Positions 51,673-60,077 of a DNA stretch of 64,000 nucleotides are shown here, piece by piece. Each line of letters opens with the position of its first letter. Position 1 is the first letter of the stretch. Below the pieces are notes generated by a model. The model did no database searches and was not told the DNA's origin. It was given only the letters and a program-made list of their open reading frames with translations. Position numbers and translations under genes: made by a program. The stretch lies in contig JAETSQ010000018.1 in NCBI GenBank assembly GCA_021769525.1, forward strand, positions 16,225 through 80,224, read 5' to 3'. The stretch is from Oscillospiraceae bacterium (GTDB lineage Bacteria; Bacillota; Clostridia; Oscillospirales; Ruminococcaceae).

Positions 51673-53697
51673 ATGCCTAAGAAGAACGATGCAGCATCCA
51701 GCAGCAAAAGAAAACCTTCCTCAAAAGCTATTGTGGCAGAAGACAACCATGAGACGACCGAAACAAGCGCTGTAACCGGTAGGATCGAAGAAGTTGGGAA
51801 GGAAGGAGCCAAAACAGAGCCCGCGGCAGCCAAGAAGAAGGCCCCGGCCAAAAAAACCGCGGCGGCCAAGAAGAAGGCCCCGGCGGAAAAACCCGCGGCG
51901 GCCAAGGAAGAGGTCCCGGCGGAAAAACCCGCGGCGGCCAAGGAAGAGGTCCCGGCGGAAAAACCCGCGGCGGCCAAGGAAGAGGTCCCGGCGGAAAAAC
52001 CCGCGGCGGCCAAGGAAGAGATCCCGGCGGAAAAGCCTGCGGCGGCCAAGAAGAAAGCCCCGGCCAAAAAGTCCGCGGCGGCCAAGGAAGAGGCCCCGGC
52101 AGAAAAACCCGCGGCGGCCAAGGAAGAAGCCCCGGCCGAAAAGCCTGTGACGGTTCCGGAAGAAGCCCCTGTGGAGGGTCCTGCGGATGCGGCCGGAACG
52201 GATGTGCCGCAGGAGGCGGCCCCGGCGGAAGGACACGACACTTCCCCCAGAAGGAGCGTCGCCTTTATCGGCTCGGAATGCTACCCGTTCGTCAAGACCG
52301 GCGGCCTGGGCGATGTGATGTACGCCCTCCCCAAGGCGCTGGTAAAGCAGAACTGCGATGTAAAGGTCATCCTCCCCCGGTACAGGTGTATCCCCTGGGA
52401 ATATCAGCAGAAGATGATCTACCGCGGCTCCTTCCAGATGGACCTCTGCGCAGACGGCAAGAGCTTCTATGTGGGCATTATGGAGTATGTCTGGGACGGC
52501 GTGGTGTACGATTTTATCGACAACGAGGAGTTCTTCGGCGGCGGAGATCCCTACACCAATCTCATTGATGACATCCCGAAGTACTGTTACTTCGCCAAGG
52601 CGGCCCTGGCAGCGCTGAACTACATGGATTGGATCCCCGACATCATCCACTGCCACGACTGGCAGGCTGCTTTGGTCCCCGTTTACCTGAGGACGCAGTT
52701 TGTGGACACAAAGCTGACCACCGCCAAGACCGTCATGACCATCCACAACCTGCGGTTCCAGGGGGTCTACAACATCCCCACCATCCGCTACTGGTCCGGT
52801 CTGCCGGACTACGTCTTCAACATGGGGGCCTTAACGGTGAAGTACCGGGACGCCAATATGCTCAAGGGCGGACTGACCTACGCAAACATCATCACAACGG
52901 TGAGCCCGTCCTACGCCGGTGAGATCCAAAGCGACTACTACGGCGAGACGCTGGACGCCCACCTGCGGTATCATTCCGGGAAGCTGCGCGGCATCGTAAA
53001 CGGGATCGATTACGACATCTGGGACCCCGATACCGACAGCAGGCTGTACGAAAACTACAACATCGCCAACGTCCTGGAACGGAAGAAGGAAAACAAGCGC
53101 AGGCTCCAGGAGGAATTGGGGCTGGTCCAGGATGAGCACAAGTTTGTGATCGGGCTGATCTCCCGGCTGACAAACCAGAAGGGCCTGGACCTGGTCACCT
53201 CCATCCTGCCGCAGGTCCTGGACGGGAACACCCAGGTGGTGGTGCTCGGCACCGGGGACCGCGGCTATGAGGACACCTTCCGGTACTATGAGCAGGCTTA
53301 CAAAGGGTATGTGTGCTCCAACATCATGTATGACGAGACCAGGGCCCACCGGATCTACGCAGGCGCGGACGCTCTGCTGGTCCCCTCCCGCTTTGAACCC
53401 TGCGGGCTGACCCAGCTCATCGCCATGCACTACGGAACGGTGCCCATCGTCCGGGAAACCGGCGGCCTGAAGGACACGGTGGAGCCATACAACCGGTTCT
53501 TTAACACCGGGAACGGGTTCACCTTCGACCGTTATGAGCCCGGTCTGCTGCTGGATGCCATCAACCGGGCCAAGACCTTCTATTTTGAAAACCGCTGGTG
53601 CTGGGACGAAATGGTGCAGCGGGACATGGATAAAAACCTCTCCTGGGAGAACTCCGCAAGGCAGTACAAGGAGCTGTATCTGGAATTGACCAGGTAG
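51673..53697 (+). CDS. glgA: glycogen/starch synthase (GT5) with a Lys/Ala/Pro repeat tail
   Basis: Elongates alpha-1,4-glucan from ADP-glucose. The catalytic part (about residues 194-674) has the nucleotide-sugar motif SECYPFVKTGGLGDVMYALP (Lys208-Thr-Gly-Gly), IIHCHDWQAALVPVYLRTQF, NGIDYDIWDP and the C-terminal RFEPCGLTQLIAMHYGTVPI. Unusually it is preceded by about 190 disordered residues, including nine tandem 12-aa units of the form AAAKEEVPAEKP (residues 51-158), like histone H1 or bacterial H1-like tails. The ATG at 51673 has AGGAGA at proper distance. No glgC, glgD or glgP is adjacent. The tail could bind nucleic acid, a membrane or the polymer; its role is unknown. Confidence 0.92.
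   Translation: MPKKNDAASSSKRKPSSKAIVAEDNHETTETSAVTGRIEEVGKEGAKTEPAAAKKKAPAKKTAAAKKKAPAEKPAAAKEEVPAEKPAAAKEEVPAEKPAAAKEEVPAEKPAAAKEEIPAEKPAAAKKKAPAKKSAAAKEEAPAEKPAAAKEEAPAEKPVTVPEEAPVEGPADAAGTDVPQEAAPAEGHDTSPRRSVAFIGSECYPFVKTGGLGDVMYALPKALVKQNCDVKVILPRYRCIPWEYQQKMIYRGSFQMDLCADGKSFYVGIMEYVWDGVVYDFIDNEEFFGGGDPYTNLIDDIPKYCYFAKAALAALNYMDWIPDIIHCHDWQAALVPVYLRTQFVDTKLTTAKTVMTIHNLRFQGVYNIPTIRYWSGLPDYVFNMGALTVKYRDANMLKGGLTYANIITTVSPSYAGEIQSDYYGETLDAHLRYHSGKLRGIVNGIDYDIWDPDTDSRLYENYNIANVLERKKENKRRLQEELGLVQDEHKFVIGLISRLTNQKGLDLVTSILPQVLDGNTQVVVLGTGDRGYEDTFRYYEQAYKGYVCSNIMYDETRAHRIYAGADALLVPSRFEPCGLTQLIAMHYGTVPIVRETGGLKDTVEPYNRFFNTGNGFTFDRYEPGLLLDAINRAKTFYFENRWCWDEMVQRDMDKNLSWENSARQYKELYLELTR
51823..52146 (+). 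repeat. nine tandem 36-bp coding repeats in the glycogen synthase gene
   Basis: Nine 36-bp units encode the 12-aa tail repeats. Three middle units are almost identical at DNA level, so unit number can change by slippage. Confidence 0.85.
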
Positions 53698-53716
53698 CGC
53701 AAAGCCGCGGGCATTC

Positions 53717-53770
53717 AAAAAACTCCGGGTGTGCCAGCCCAAACAGGGCCGGCGCGCCCGGAGTTTTTGA
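53717..53770. terminator. bidirectional terminator between glgA and the ABC permease
   Basis: A perfect 12-bp outer stem AAAAACTCCGGG (53717-53728) / CCCGGAGTTTTT (53757-53768) with an inner GC-rich helix serves both converging genes. Confidence 0.85.
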
Positions 53771-53780
53771 ACAGGGATCT

Positions 53781-54989
53781 TCAGGTGTGCCGCAGGGCCT
53801 CGATGGGGTTCAGCTTGGCGGCCTTGCGGGCGGGGTAGATGCCGAAGAAGATGCCCACCCCGGCGGAAAAGGCCATGGTGCCCAGGATGGTCCCCAGGTC
53901 GAAGGCCGGGTCCACCCCCACCAGGGCGCAGATGCCGAAGCTCCCCAGATACCCCAGCCCCAGGCCGATGATCCCCCCGAAGAGGGAGAGGATGGCGGCC
54001 TCGGTGAGAAACTGCTGGAGGATCACCCCGGTCTTGGCCCCCAGGGATTTGCGGATGCCGATCTCCCGCGTGCGCTCGCTGACGGACACCAGCATGATGT
54101 TCATCACCCCGATGCCCCCCACCAGCAGGCTGATGGCGGCCACGGCGGCCACAAAGGTCTGGATCATGCCGATCATCTGGTTCATCTGGTCCACGTCCGC
54201 CATCATATCCCGGACGGTATAGGCTTCCCGCCCGCGGGCGTTGTGCCGGGCCTCGATGGCGCTGAGGGCAGCGGCGGCGATGGCGTCCTTCTCCTTCGGG
54301 TCCGCCACCTTCAGGTAGACGTCCCCGATGGTCATATCCCCTTCGTAGAAGAGGCGGTTCACCAGGGTGCAGGGCATATATATAATGGAGTTCATCCCCT
54401 CGTAGAAGAGGGTGGCGTTGGGGTTCTTGCACACTCCCACGATCTTGGCCCTGGTGGTGATGGTGTGGTCCCTGGCGTAGCTGTAGATGTCCACCTCCAG
54501 CCCCGCCACGTCGGTGCTGCCGAAGAACTTCATGGCGGTGGGTTCATCCAGCACCAGCACCTTGCGCTCCGAGTTGTACTCGTCCTCGTTGAAGAAGCGC
54601 CCGGAGACCATCTTCACCCCCTGGATGGCCCGGAAGCCGGGGGCGCAGCCGTAGATGTAGCCGAAGTTGCTGTTCCTCCCGTATTCTACCGTGCCATAGC
54701 TGTTTACCAGCGGCGTCACCGCCGTCACCCCCGGCAGCTCCCCCATGGCGGCGATGTCCTCGTCGGTGAAGTAATCCCCCAGGTCGGCGTTGCCGGTGGT
54801 CATCATATTGATGGTGGTGGAGCCGATCTCCTCGTAGTAGGCCATCATGGAGTTTTTGGCCCCCGTCCCGGCGGAGAGGATGATGATGACCGCCATGATG
54901 CCGATGATGATACCCAGCATGGTGAGGAAGGAGCGCATCCGGTTGGACTTGATGCTCTCCACCGCCATTTTCAGGTTTTCCAGTATCAT
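53781..54989 (-). CDS. MacB/FtsX-type ABC permease
   Basis: A 402-aa permease with one N-terminal membrane helix (FLTMLGIIIGIMAVIIILSA), a large extracellular MacB_PCD-type domain (residues about 45-265) and three C-terminal helices of the FtsX domain (VAAVAAISLLVGGIGVMNIM, EAAILSLFGGIIGLGLGYLG). NIMLVSVSERTREIGIRKSL is diagnostic. It belongs with the adaptor encoded 4 bp upstream. No ATPase gene is present on either side, so it must use one from elsewhere. Probable role: export of, or response to, a peptide or antibiotic. Confidence 0.92.
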   Translation of the reverse strand: MILENLKMAVESIKSNRMRSFLTMLGIIIGIMAVIIILSAGTGAKNSMMAYYEEIGSTTINMMTTGNADLGDYFTDEDIAAMGELPGVTAVTPLVNSYGTVEYGRNSNFGYIYGCAPGFRAIQGVKMVSGRFFNEDEYNSERKVLVLDEPTAMKFFGSTDVAGLEVDIYSYARDHTITTRAKIVGVCKNPNATLFYEGMNSIIYMPCTLVNRLFYEGDMTIGDVYLKVADPKEKDAIAAAALSAIEARHNARGREAYTVRDMMADVDQMNQMIGMIQTFVAAVAAISLLVGGIGVMNIMLVSVSERTREIGIRKSLGAKTGVILQQFLTEAAILSLFGGIIGLGLGYLGSFGICALVGVDPAFDLGTILGTMAFSAGVGIFFGIYPARKAAKLNPIEALRHT

Positions 54990-54993
54990 AGCT

Positions 54994-56454
54994 TTACCCC
55001 TCGCTGCCTTCCGGCGCCGGCTGGGACTCCGGGGCGGCGGCCGCCCCGGTGGGCATGGCGCTCACCAGGGTGCCTTCCGCCAGCTCCTGGGCAAGGCTGG
55101 CGCAGACCCGGTCCCCGGCGGACAGCCCCTCCAGCACCTCGATGCTCACATCATCAAAGAGGCCGGTCTTCACATAGGTCTTGTGCAGCTCCCACAGCCC
55201 CTCCGCCGCGGCCTTTTCCTCGGCGGCGGGGGTGACGGTCCAGACGTACTCCCCGTCCCGGTCCACCTTCACCGCCTCCACCGGCACCGACACCGCCCCG
55301 AAGCTCTGGGCGGTGAGGATCTCGGCGGTGGCGTCCATCCCCAGCTTCAGCACCCGGTCCGGGTCCTCAATGGTGATCTCCCCCTTGAGGACGGTATTGG
55401 TGGTGTTGCCGTTTGTCTCCACCGTGGCGGCCCCGTCCATCCGGGTGACGGTACCGGTGAGCTTCTTGCTGCCGAAGGTGACCTCTGCGGTCTGGCCCAG
55501 CTCCATCCGATCCACGTCGTACTTGCCCACCGAGAAGCGCAGGAGGATCCCTTCGGTGGAGGCCAGCCGCACCGCGTCCATGCCGGTGGAGACGGTGGCC
55601 CCCTCGGTGAGGTTCATCTCGGTGATGATGCCGTCAAAATCAGCGACGATGCCCCCCTGGGACTCCCGCACCAGGCGGGCGGTCTCGTCGTACTCCAGCT
55701 TCTGGAGGGTCAGGTTGTTTTCCAGCACCTTCTGGTTGTTGTCGCTGAGGTCGGCGGCCCGCAGGGCGGACCGGGCGGCCATCTTATTGGTGAGCTCCTC
55801 CACGATGTCCTGCCAGGCGTCGTACATGGCCCCGGAGCCCTCCCCGTGGTCGTAGGTCCGGATGAGCTGGTCGATCTCCGCATCGTGGACCGGGTACTGG
55901 TCGAAGTATTCATAGGCCAGCTTGTAGGTGGTCTCCCTGGCCTCCAGGCGGCGGATCTCCTTATTGATCTCGTAGAGCTCCTGGGAGGAATTATCCAGGT
56001 CCTCCATGGTGTCGTCGTACTGGAGCTGGGCGTTCTCCATGGTGAGCTCCGCCTTCTTCAGGGCCAGCTCCAGGTCGTGGAGGTCGAAGGTGGCGATGAC
56101 GTCCCCCTTCTTCACCGAATCCCCCTGCTTAAAGTTCACCTTCGCCACCTTCACCGCGCCGGGTACAAAGTAGCTGCGGGTCTCGTTGGGGGTGATGGTG
56201 CCGGAGACGGAGAGGGTGGAATCGATGTCCCGGACGGCGGCCTCCTCGTACTGGACGACGGGCTTCTGTCCGGCGGCCTGTGCGGCGCTGTAGACGCCAA
56301 AGCCCACCCCCAGGGCCAGGACACTCAGGAAGATCCACTTTTTCAGCTTGCGCTTTTTCCGGGGCTTTTTGGCGGGGGCAGGCGCCGCGGGGGCGGGGGC
56401 CGCCGGAGCAGCCTCCGGGAGGGCGGTTTTTTCCAGTTCCGTAGTTTCAGGCAT
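54994..56454 (-). CDS. MacA/YknX-like membrane-fusion adaptor (HlyD family)
   Basis: A 486-aa adaptor. A basic, Ala/Pro-rich cytosolic tail precedes one membrane helix (KWIFLSVLALGVGFGVYSAA). Then come a lipoyl/beta-barrel region (VSGTITPNETRSYFVPGAVK), a long coiled-coil hairpin (about residues 130-260, with LELALKKAELTMENAQLQYD) and the returning barrel (VRESQGGIVADFDGIITEMN). The protein ends in an acidic Pro-rich tail. The ATG at 56454 follows AAGGAG. It would link the MacB-type permease across the cell wall. Confidence 0.92.
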   Translation of the reverse strand: MPETTELEKTALPEAAPAAPAPAAPAPAKKPRKKRKLKKWIFLSVLALGVGFGVYSAAQAAGQKPVVQYEEAAVRDIDSTLSVSGTITPNETRSYFVPGAVKVAKVNFKQGDSVKKGDVIATFDLHDLELALKKAELTMENAQLQYDDTMEDLDNSSQELYEINKEIRRLEARETTYKLAYEYFDQYPVHDAEIDQLIRTYDHGEGSGAMYDAWQDIVEELTNKMAARSALRAADLSDNNQKVLENNLTLQKLEYDETARLVRESQGGIVADFDGIITEMNLTEGATVSTGMDAVRLASTEGILLRFSVGKYDVDRMELGQTAEVTFGSKKLTGTVTRMDGAATVETNGNTTNTVLKGEITIEDPDRVLKLGMDATAEILTAQSFGAVSVPVEAVKVDRDGEYVWTVTPAAEEKAAAEGLWELHKTYVKTGLFDDVSIEVLEGLSAGDRVCASLAQELAEGTLVSAMPTGAAAAPESQPAPEGSEG

Positions 56455-56619
56455 ATGTAATATCTCCTTTTCAGCCATGGGTCTGAGACGGCACGGGCGG
56501 CGGCCCTTCCCATCGGGGCGCACCTTCCCTTTGGAGGATATAACGAGGCGGCAGCGGAAATGACTTCATGGGCGGCAAAAAAAGAACCGCTTCTTTTTGG
56601 GGACCGGGGAAGCCGCCTG

Positions 56620-56648
56620 TTGCCAATCCCGGAGAAAAGAGGTACAAT
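56620..56648 (+). promoter_or_regulatory. promoter of the transposase-derived gene
   Basis: TTGCCA (56620-56625) and TACAAT (56643-56648) are 17 bp apart. The promoter lies inside the longest open frame, so translation must start downstream of it. Confidence 0.75.
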
Positions 56649-56687
56649 AAGGACGGTAAAAAAAGAGGGGAGGGCTGTCCTATCTGG

Positions 56688-58007
56688 GTGAAGGAAACCA
56701 CGGTCCGAACGGGGTACGGGAAGGCTACCTACTGCCAGCTGATGCAGACCCAGTACACCGGCGGGGGCAAAAGCCGCCAGCGGCTGGTGTTGAGCCTGGG
56801 CCGGGCGGACCGGTTGGATATGGACGCCCTGCGGGAGATGGCGGAGCGGGTAAGCGCCGGGGAACGGGACATCCTGACCCCGTGGCTCCTTTCGGTGCTG
56901 CCGGGAGTGCTGGAGTACGGCCCGGTGTCCCTTCTGCTGCGGGCACTGGAGGGGCTGGAGCTTCCCCGCTTCTGCGGGGAGGCGGCCCGGCGGTCCGGCG
57001 CGGCGCCCCAGGCGGTGGACGCCCTCATCGCCCTCACCGCCTATTACCTCCTCAGCTACCAGCGGGGGACCCCTTTCTTCCAGTGGCTGGGCCAGTGCTA
57101 CGTGCCGGGAAAGGCCGGGGTGACGGAGGATTCCCTCCGGGAGGCGGCGGGGCTGCTGCTGGGGGACCGCTACTTCCATCCCGGCCTCGCCGCCCAGGCC
57201 GCGCGGGCCATGGAGGGGGAGGACTGGGGCTTCGCTTACGCCGTCCCCTGCCAGTACGACTTCCTGCCGGAGGACCGGCCGGTGGATGCCCTGTTCCTCC
57301 TCAGCGGGGAGGACATCCCCCTGGACTGCCGCCTTTGGGAGGAGGCCCCGGCGGCGGAGCGGCAAAAGCTCCTGGACCGCTCGGTGCTCCTCACCCGCTC
57401 CCCGGAGCTGATGGCCCGCCAGGGCCTGGGGCCGGAGAACTGCCGGTTCGTCTGCGCCGTTTCCCCAGGGGACCTGGCTTTTTTCGGCGCGGACGGCGGG
57501 GAGATCGCCGCCTTCCTCCGGGAGGAGGGAGAATTTCTCCCCTTCCGGGAGTACGGCTGGCGGGAGCGGCGCTTCGGCCTCCTGCGGGTGGTGCTGCTGC
57601 GGTCCTCCTCCGGGCAGGCCGCCGCCCTCACCCAGTGGCACAAGGAGCCCAGGGAGCTGCTCCTCACCAATACGGACCTGCCGGTGGAGCGGCTGCTGGA
57701 AAAATTCCTGATGCTGGAGAAGGTCCTGGACATCACCCATCCGGTCTACCTCACCGAGGACCTCCAGTTCCTCCGCCTGTGGTACGGCCCAGGGGAAATT
57801 TTGCGGATGCTGGGGAATATGCAGTTTTTGCAGCTCTTCCTCTGCCTCTACCTGGGGCGCAGGCTGGCCCGCTGCCGCAGCACCCTGGACGATGCCCTGG
57901 CCGCCCTGGGGGACATCCGGTGCGTGCCCCTCTCCTGGGAGGGGGGGAGCCTCCTGCTCACCACCCCGGCCACCCCCCGGCAGCAGGAGATATTGGGCAG
58001 CATCTGA
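56688..58007 (+). CDS. IS1634/IS4-like transposase-derived protein (hypothetical)
   Basis: A 439-aa protein. Its N-terminal 50 residues (KATYCQLMQTQYTGGGKSRQ, RLVLSLGRADRL) look like the N-terminus of IS1634-family transposases. The rest keeps only a general resemblance (VYLTEDLQFLRLWYGPGEIL near the C-terminus), and I find no DDE catalytic set. No inverted repeats flank the gene. It may be a domesticated relic or a distinct protein sharing that N-terminal domain. The start at GTG 56688 is inferred: the promoter at 56620-56648 lies inside the longer frame, and GGGGAGGG is 13 nt upstream. rapZ follows. Confidence 0.6.
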   Translation: MKETTVRTGYGKATYCQLMQTQYTGGGKSRQRLVLSLGRADRLDMDALREMAERVSAGERDILTPWLLSVLPGVLEYGPVSLLLRALEGLELPRFCGEAARRSGAAPQAVDALIALTAYYLLSYQRGTPFFQWLGQCYVPGKAGVTEDSLREAAGLLLGDRYFHPGLAAQAARAMEGEDWGFAYAVPCQYDFLPEDRPVDALFLLSGEDIPLDCRLWEEAPAAERQKLLDRSVLLTRSPELMARQGLGPENCRFVCAVSPGDLAFFGADGGEIAAFLREEGEFLPFREYGWRERRFGLLRVVLLRSSSGQAAALTQWHKEPRELLLTNTDLPVERLLEKFLMLEKVLDITHPVYLTEDLQFLRLWYGPGEILRMLGNMQFLQLFLCLYLGRRLARCRSTLDDALAALGDIRCVPLSWEGGSLLLTTPATPRQQEILGSI

Positions 58008-58122
58008 CCGATGGCAAGGGACATCCCCCTATGGGACGGCGGCGGGCGGTCCCTGCCGGGTCCTATGGGGCATTACGGAAAAAGACAGCATAGACCGCTT
58101 GTATAGTAAGGAGTGGAGAAGG

Positions 58123-58998
58123 ATGGAGCTCATCATCGTCACCGGGCTTTCCGGCGCGGGGAAATCCAAGGTCATCAACGCCCTGGAGGACCTTGGCTAT
58201 TTCTGTGTGGACAACGTCCCGCCCCAAATGCTGGAAAAATTTGCCCAGCTGGGGCGGACTTCCGGGGGGAACGCCCAACGGATGGCCATGGTGGTGGATT
58301 CCCGCGGCGGGGAGATGTTCGCCGACTTCACCGGGGCGCTGGAGCGGCTGCGGACCGAGGGCTACCCCTTCCGCCTCCTCTTCCTGGACGCCGACGACGA
58401 GACCCTCCTGCGCCGCTACAAGGAGGGCCGCCGCCGCCACCCCCTGCTGGAACGGGACGCCCTCACCATCGAGGACGCCATCGCCCAGGAACGGAAACTC
58501 CTGGAAAGGGCCCGCCAGCAGGCGGACGTGATCTTTGACACCAGCCTGCTCACCCCTGCCCAGCTGCGGGAGCGGGTGGTGCAGACCTTCCTTTCCAGCC
58601 CCGCCCAGGGGATGATCACCCAGTGCATCTCCTTCGGCTTCAAAAACGGGCTGCCCAAGGAGGCGGACCTGGTCTTTGACGTGCGCTGCCTCCCCAACCC
58701 CTTCTACGTCCCGGAGCTGCGGGAGCACACCGGCCTGGAGGCCCCGGTGCGGGACTATATCATGGCCGCCCCGGAGAGCCGGGAGCTGCTGCGCCGGCTC
58801 TTTGAGCTGGTGGATTTCCTCCTGCCCCTCTACCAGGAGGAAGGGAAAAGCCAGCTGACCATCGCCACCGGATGCACCGGCGGCCGCCACCGGTCGGTGG
58901 CCTTTGCCCAGGCCCTGGGGGAGCATCTGCGGGCCCAGGGCGTCCCCGTGGTGATCACCCACCGGGACAAGGACCGGCAGAACCACGGCACCGGCTGA
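58123..58998 (+). CDS. rapZ: RapZ/YvcJ-family RNase adapter/nucleotide-binding protein
   Basis: A 291-aa P-loop protein. Walker A is TGLSGAGKSKVINALED (residues about 7-23), and the C-terminal signature is GCTGGRHRSVAFAQALGEHL. In E. coli RapZ guides RNase E to the GlmZ sRNA and senses glucosamine-6-phosphate; in Firmicutes (YvcJ) it is less understood and is usually next to yvcK and whiA, which are absent here. The ATG at 58123 follows AAGGAG; the open frame upstream, to 57892, overlaps the previous gene in another frame. Confidence 0.95.
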   Translation: MELIIVTGLSGAGKSKVINALEDLGYFCVDNVPPQMLEKFAQLGRTSGGNAQRMAMVVDSRGGEMFADFTGALERLRTEGYPFRLLFLDADDETLLRRYKEGRRRHPLLERDALTIEDAIAQERKLLERARQQADVIFDTSLLTPAQLRERVVQTFLSSPAQGMITQCISFGFKNGLPKEADLVFDVRCLPNPFYVPELREHTGLEAPVRDYIMAAPESRELLRRLFELVDFLLPLYQEEGKSQLTIATGCTGGRHRSVAFAQALGEHLRAQGVPVVITHRDKDRQNHGTG

Positions 58999-59249
58999 GG
59001 CCTCTCTGCAAATCGTCCCTTTGGGAGTGGATAAATGGCTTTGTTCCTGCCAATCTGGGGCGTTGCCCATCTCGGCCTAAGAGCCGCCCCTGCGGGGCGG
59101 TTGGCCTCGAAACGCGCCTGCGGGCGCAGAGCCCCCACTTCTTTTTCTTTTCACGGGAAAAGAAAAAGAAGCAAAAAGAAAAGCGACCAAATTTTTGTGA
59201 CACAACAGGTTTTTTCTAAAATCTGCGTATTCAAGCCGTTGCCCCGCCC
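58999..59249. repeat. intergenic stretch with a dispersed palindrome
   Basis: No gene is seen. 59138-59171 is a perfect 15-bp stem CTTCTTTTTCTTTTC-ACGG-GAAAAGAAAAAGAAG, the third perfect copy of the family, and could terminate rapZ. GC hairpins (CCGCCCCTGCGGGGCGG and CGCGCCTGCGGGCGC) lie just before it. Confidence 0.75.
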
Positions 59250-59278
59250 TTGACAGGCCGGGGGATTTATGCTATGAT
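59250..59278 (+). promoter_or_regulatory. promoter of the tRNA-Ser pair
   Basis: A consensus TTGACA (59250-59255) and TATGAT (59273-59278) are 17 bp apart. A small stem CCCCGC-TTGG-GCGGGG (59295-59310) lies between it and the first tRNA. Confidence 0.85.
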
Positions 59279-59320
59279 AATCAGGACGCCTTGACCCCGC
59301 TTGGGCGGGGCTTTCGGTCC

Positions 59321-59407
59321 GGAGAGGTGTCCGAGGGGTTTAAGGAGCTGGTCTTGAAAACCAGTGACTCGTCAGAGCCGTGGGTTCGAATCCCACCCTC
59401 TCCGCCA
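59321..59407 (+). tRNA. tRNA-Ser (anticodon TGA)
   Basis: 87 nt including an encoded CCA. Acceptor GGAGAGG pairs with CCTCTCC; the anticodon stem CTGGT/ACCAG holds loop CTTGAAA with anticodon TGA. A long variable arm and TTCGAATC fit a class II tRNA-Ser. Confidence 0.96.
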
Positions 59408-59482
59408 AAACGGTTTCAGCCGCTGGGGCAGAGGGCACAGGGCCTGTTTTCAGGGGCTCCGGCACAAGTGAATACAAAACGT

Positions 59483-59572
59483 GGAGATGTACCCAAGTGG
59501 TGAAGGGGCTCCCCTGCTAAGGGAGTAGGTCGGGAGACTGGCGCAAGGGTTCAAATCCCTTCATCTCCGCCA
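59483..59572 (+). tRNA. tRNA-Ser (anticodon GCT)
   Basis: 90 nt including an encoded CCA. Acceptor GGAGATG pairs with CATCTCC; the anticodon stem CTCCC/GGGAG holds loop CTGCTAA with anticodon GCT. It has a long variable arm and a TTCAAATC T-loop. It lies 75 bp after the first tRNA-Ser. Confidence 0.96.
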
Positions 59573-59612
59573 AAGAGAAAGCCCGGTCCTATGGACCGGG
59601 CTTTCTCTTTGG
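59572..59612. terminator. bidirectional terminator after the tRNA pair
   Basis: A perfect 18-bp stem AAAGAGAAAGCCCGGTCC (59572-59589) / its complement (59593-59610) has a TAT loop, with T- and A-rich arms usable from both sides. Confidence 0.9.
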
Positions 59613-59655
59613 CGGAGACCGCTGCGGTATCGAGGCCATTCCTCCTTACCCCGCC

Positions 59656-60069
59656 CTACGCGAACATCTTCTCGGCGCTGGCCTTCCGGGGCTTCTCCTT
59701 CGGGCTGGTTTGGGGGCGGTACTCCGGCAGGGGCGGCAGGGTGATGTGCTCCCCCAGCTCCCGGAGGAGCCGCTCCGGGGCGGAGGGCGTTTGGAGGATG
59801 CGGGAGAACTCCTCCTTTGCCGCCCACAGGGGGGCCAGGTCGATCTGGGCGGTGTGTCCCAGGAGGGTGAGGGTCAGGGTCTCCCCCTCCTCCCTCGTCT
59901 CCCAAAGGGGCGGGGAACGGTTGATGGTCACCGCCCGGATCTGGCGGTCCACCTTCACCAGCCCCAGCCAGCAGGAGACGGCCCCCGCCAGCAGGATGGC
60001 GAGGACCGGGCCGGGGCCGCGTTTTTTCTTTGCGCCTTTTTGGGGGCGCTTCTTCTTTTTTGCGGGCAT
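59656..60069 (-). CDS. membrane-anchored hypothetical protein next to spoIIP
   Basis: A 137-aa protein with a very basic cytosolic tail (PAKKKKRPQKGAKKKRGPGP), one membrane helix (VLAILLAGAVSCWLGLVKV) and an external domain of about 90 residues (LTLTLLGHTAQIDLAPLWAA). No family is recognised. It lies 8 bp behind spoIIP, so it is probably co-expressed and may act in sporulation (inference). Confidence 0.75.
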   Translation of the reverse strand: MPAKKKKRPQKGAKKKRGPGPVLAILLAGAVSCWLGLVKVDRQIRAVTINRSPPLWETREEGETLTLTLLGHTAQIDLAPLWAAKEEFSRILQTPSAPERLLRELGEHITLPPLPEYRPQTSPKEKPRKASAEKMFA

Positions 60070-60077
60070 AGGGCAGA

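Noticed and set aside
51823..52146. Possible CRISPR-like array or phase-variable non-coding repeat
   Set aside because: The 36-bp units are in frame within a continuous ORF and encode a regular 12-aa repeat.
56568..56687. N-terminal 40-codon extension of the transposase-derived protein
   Set aside because: A promoter with 17-bp spacing lies inside it, and the ATG at 56568 has no ribosome binding site.
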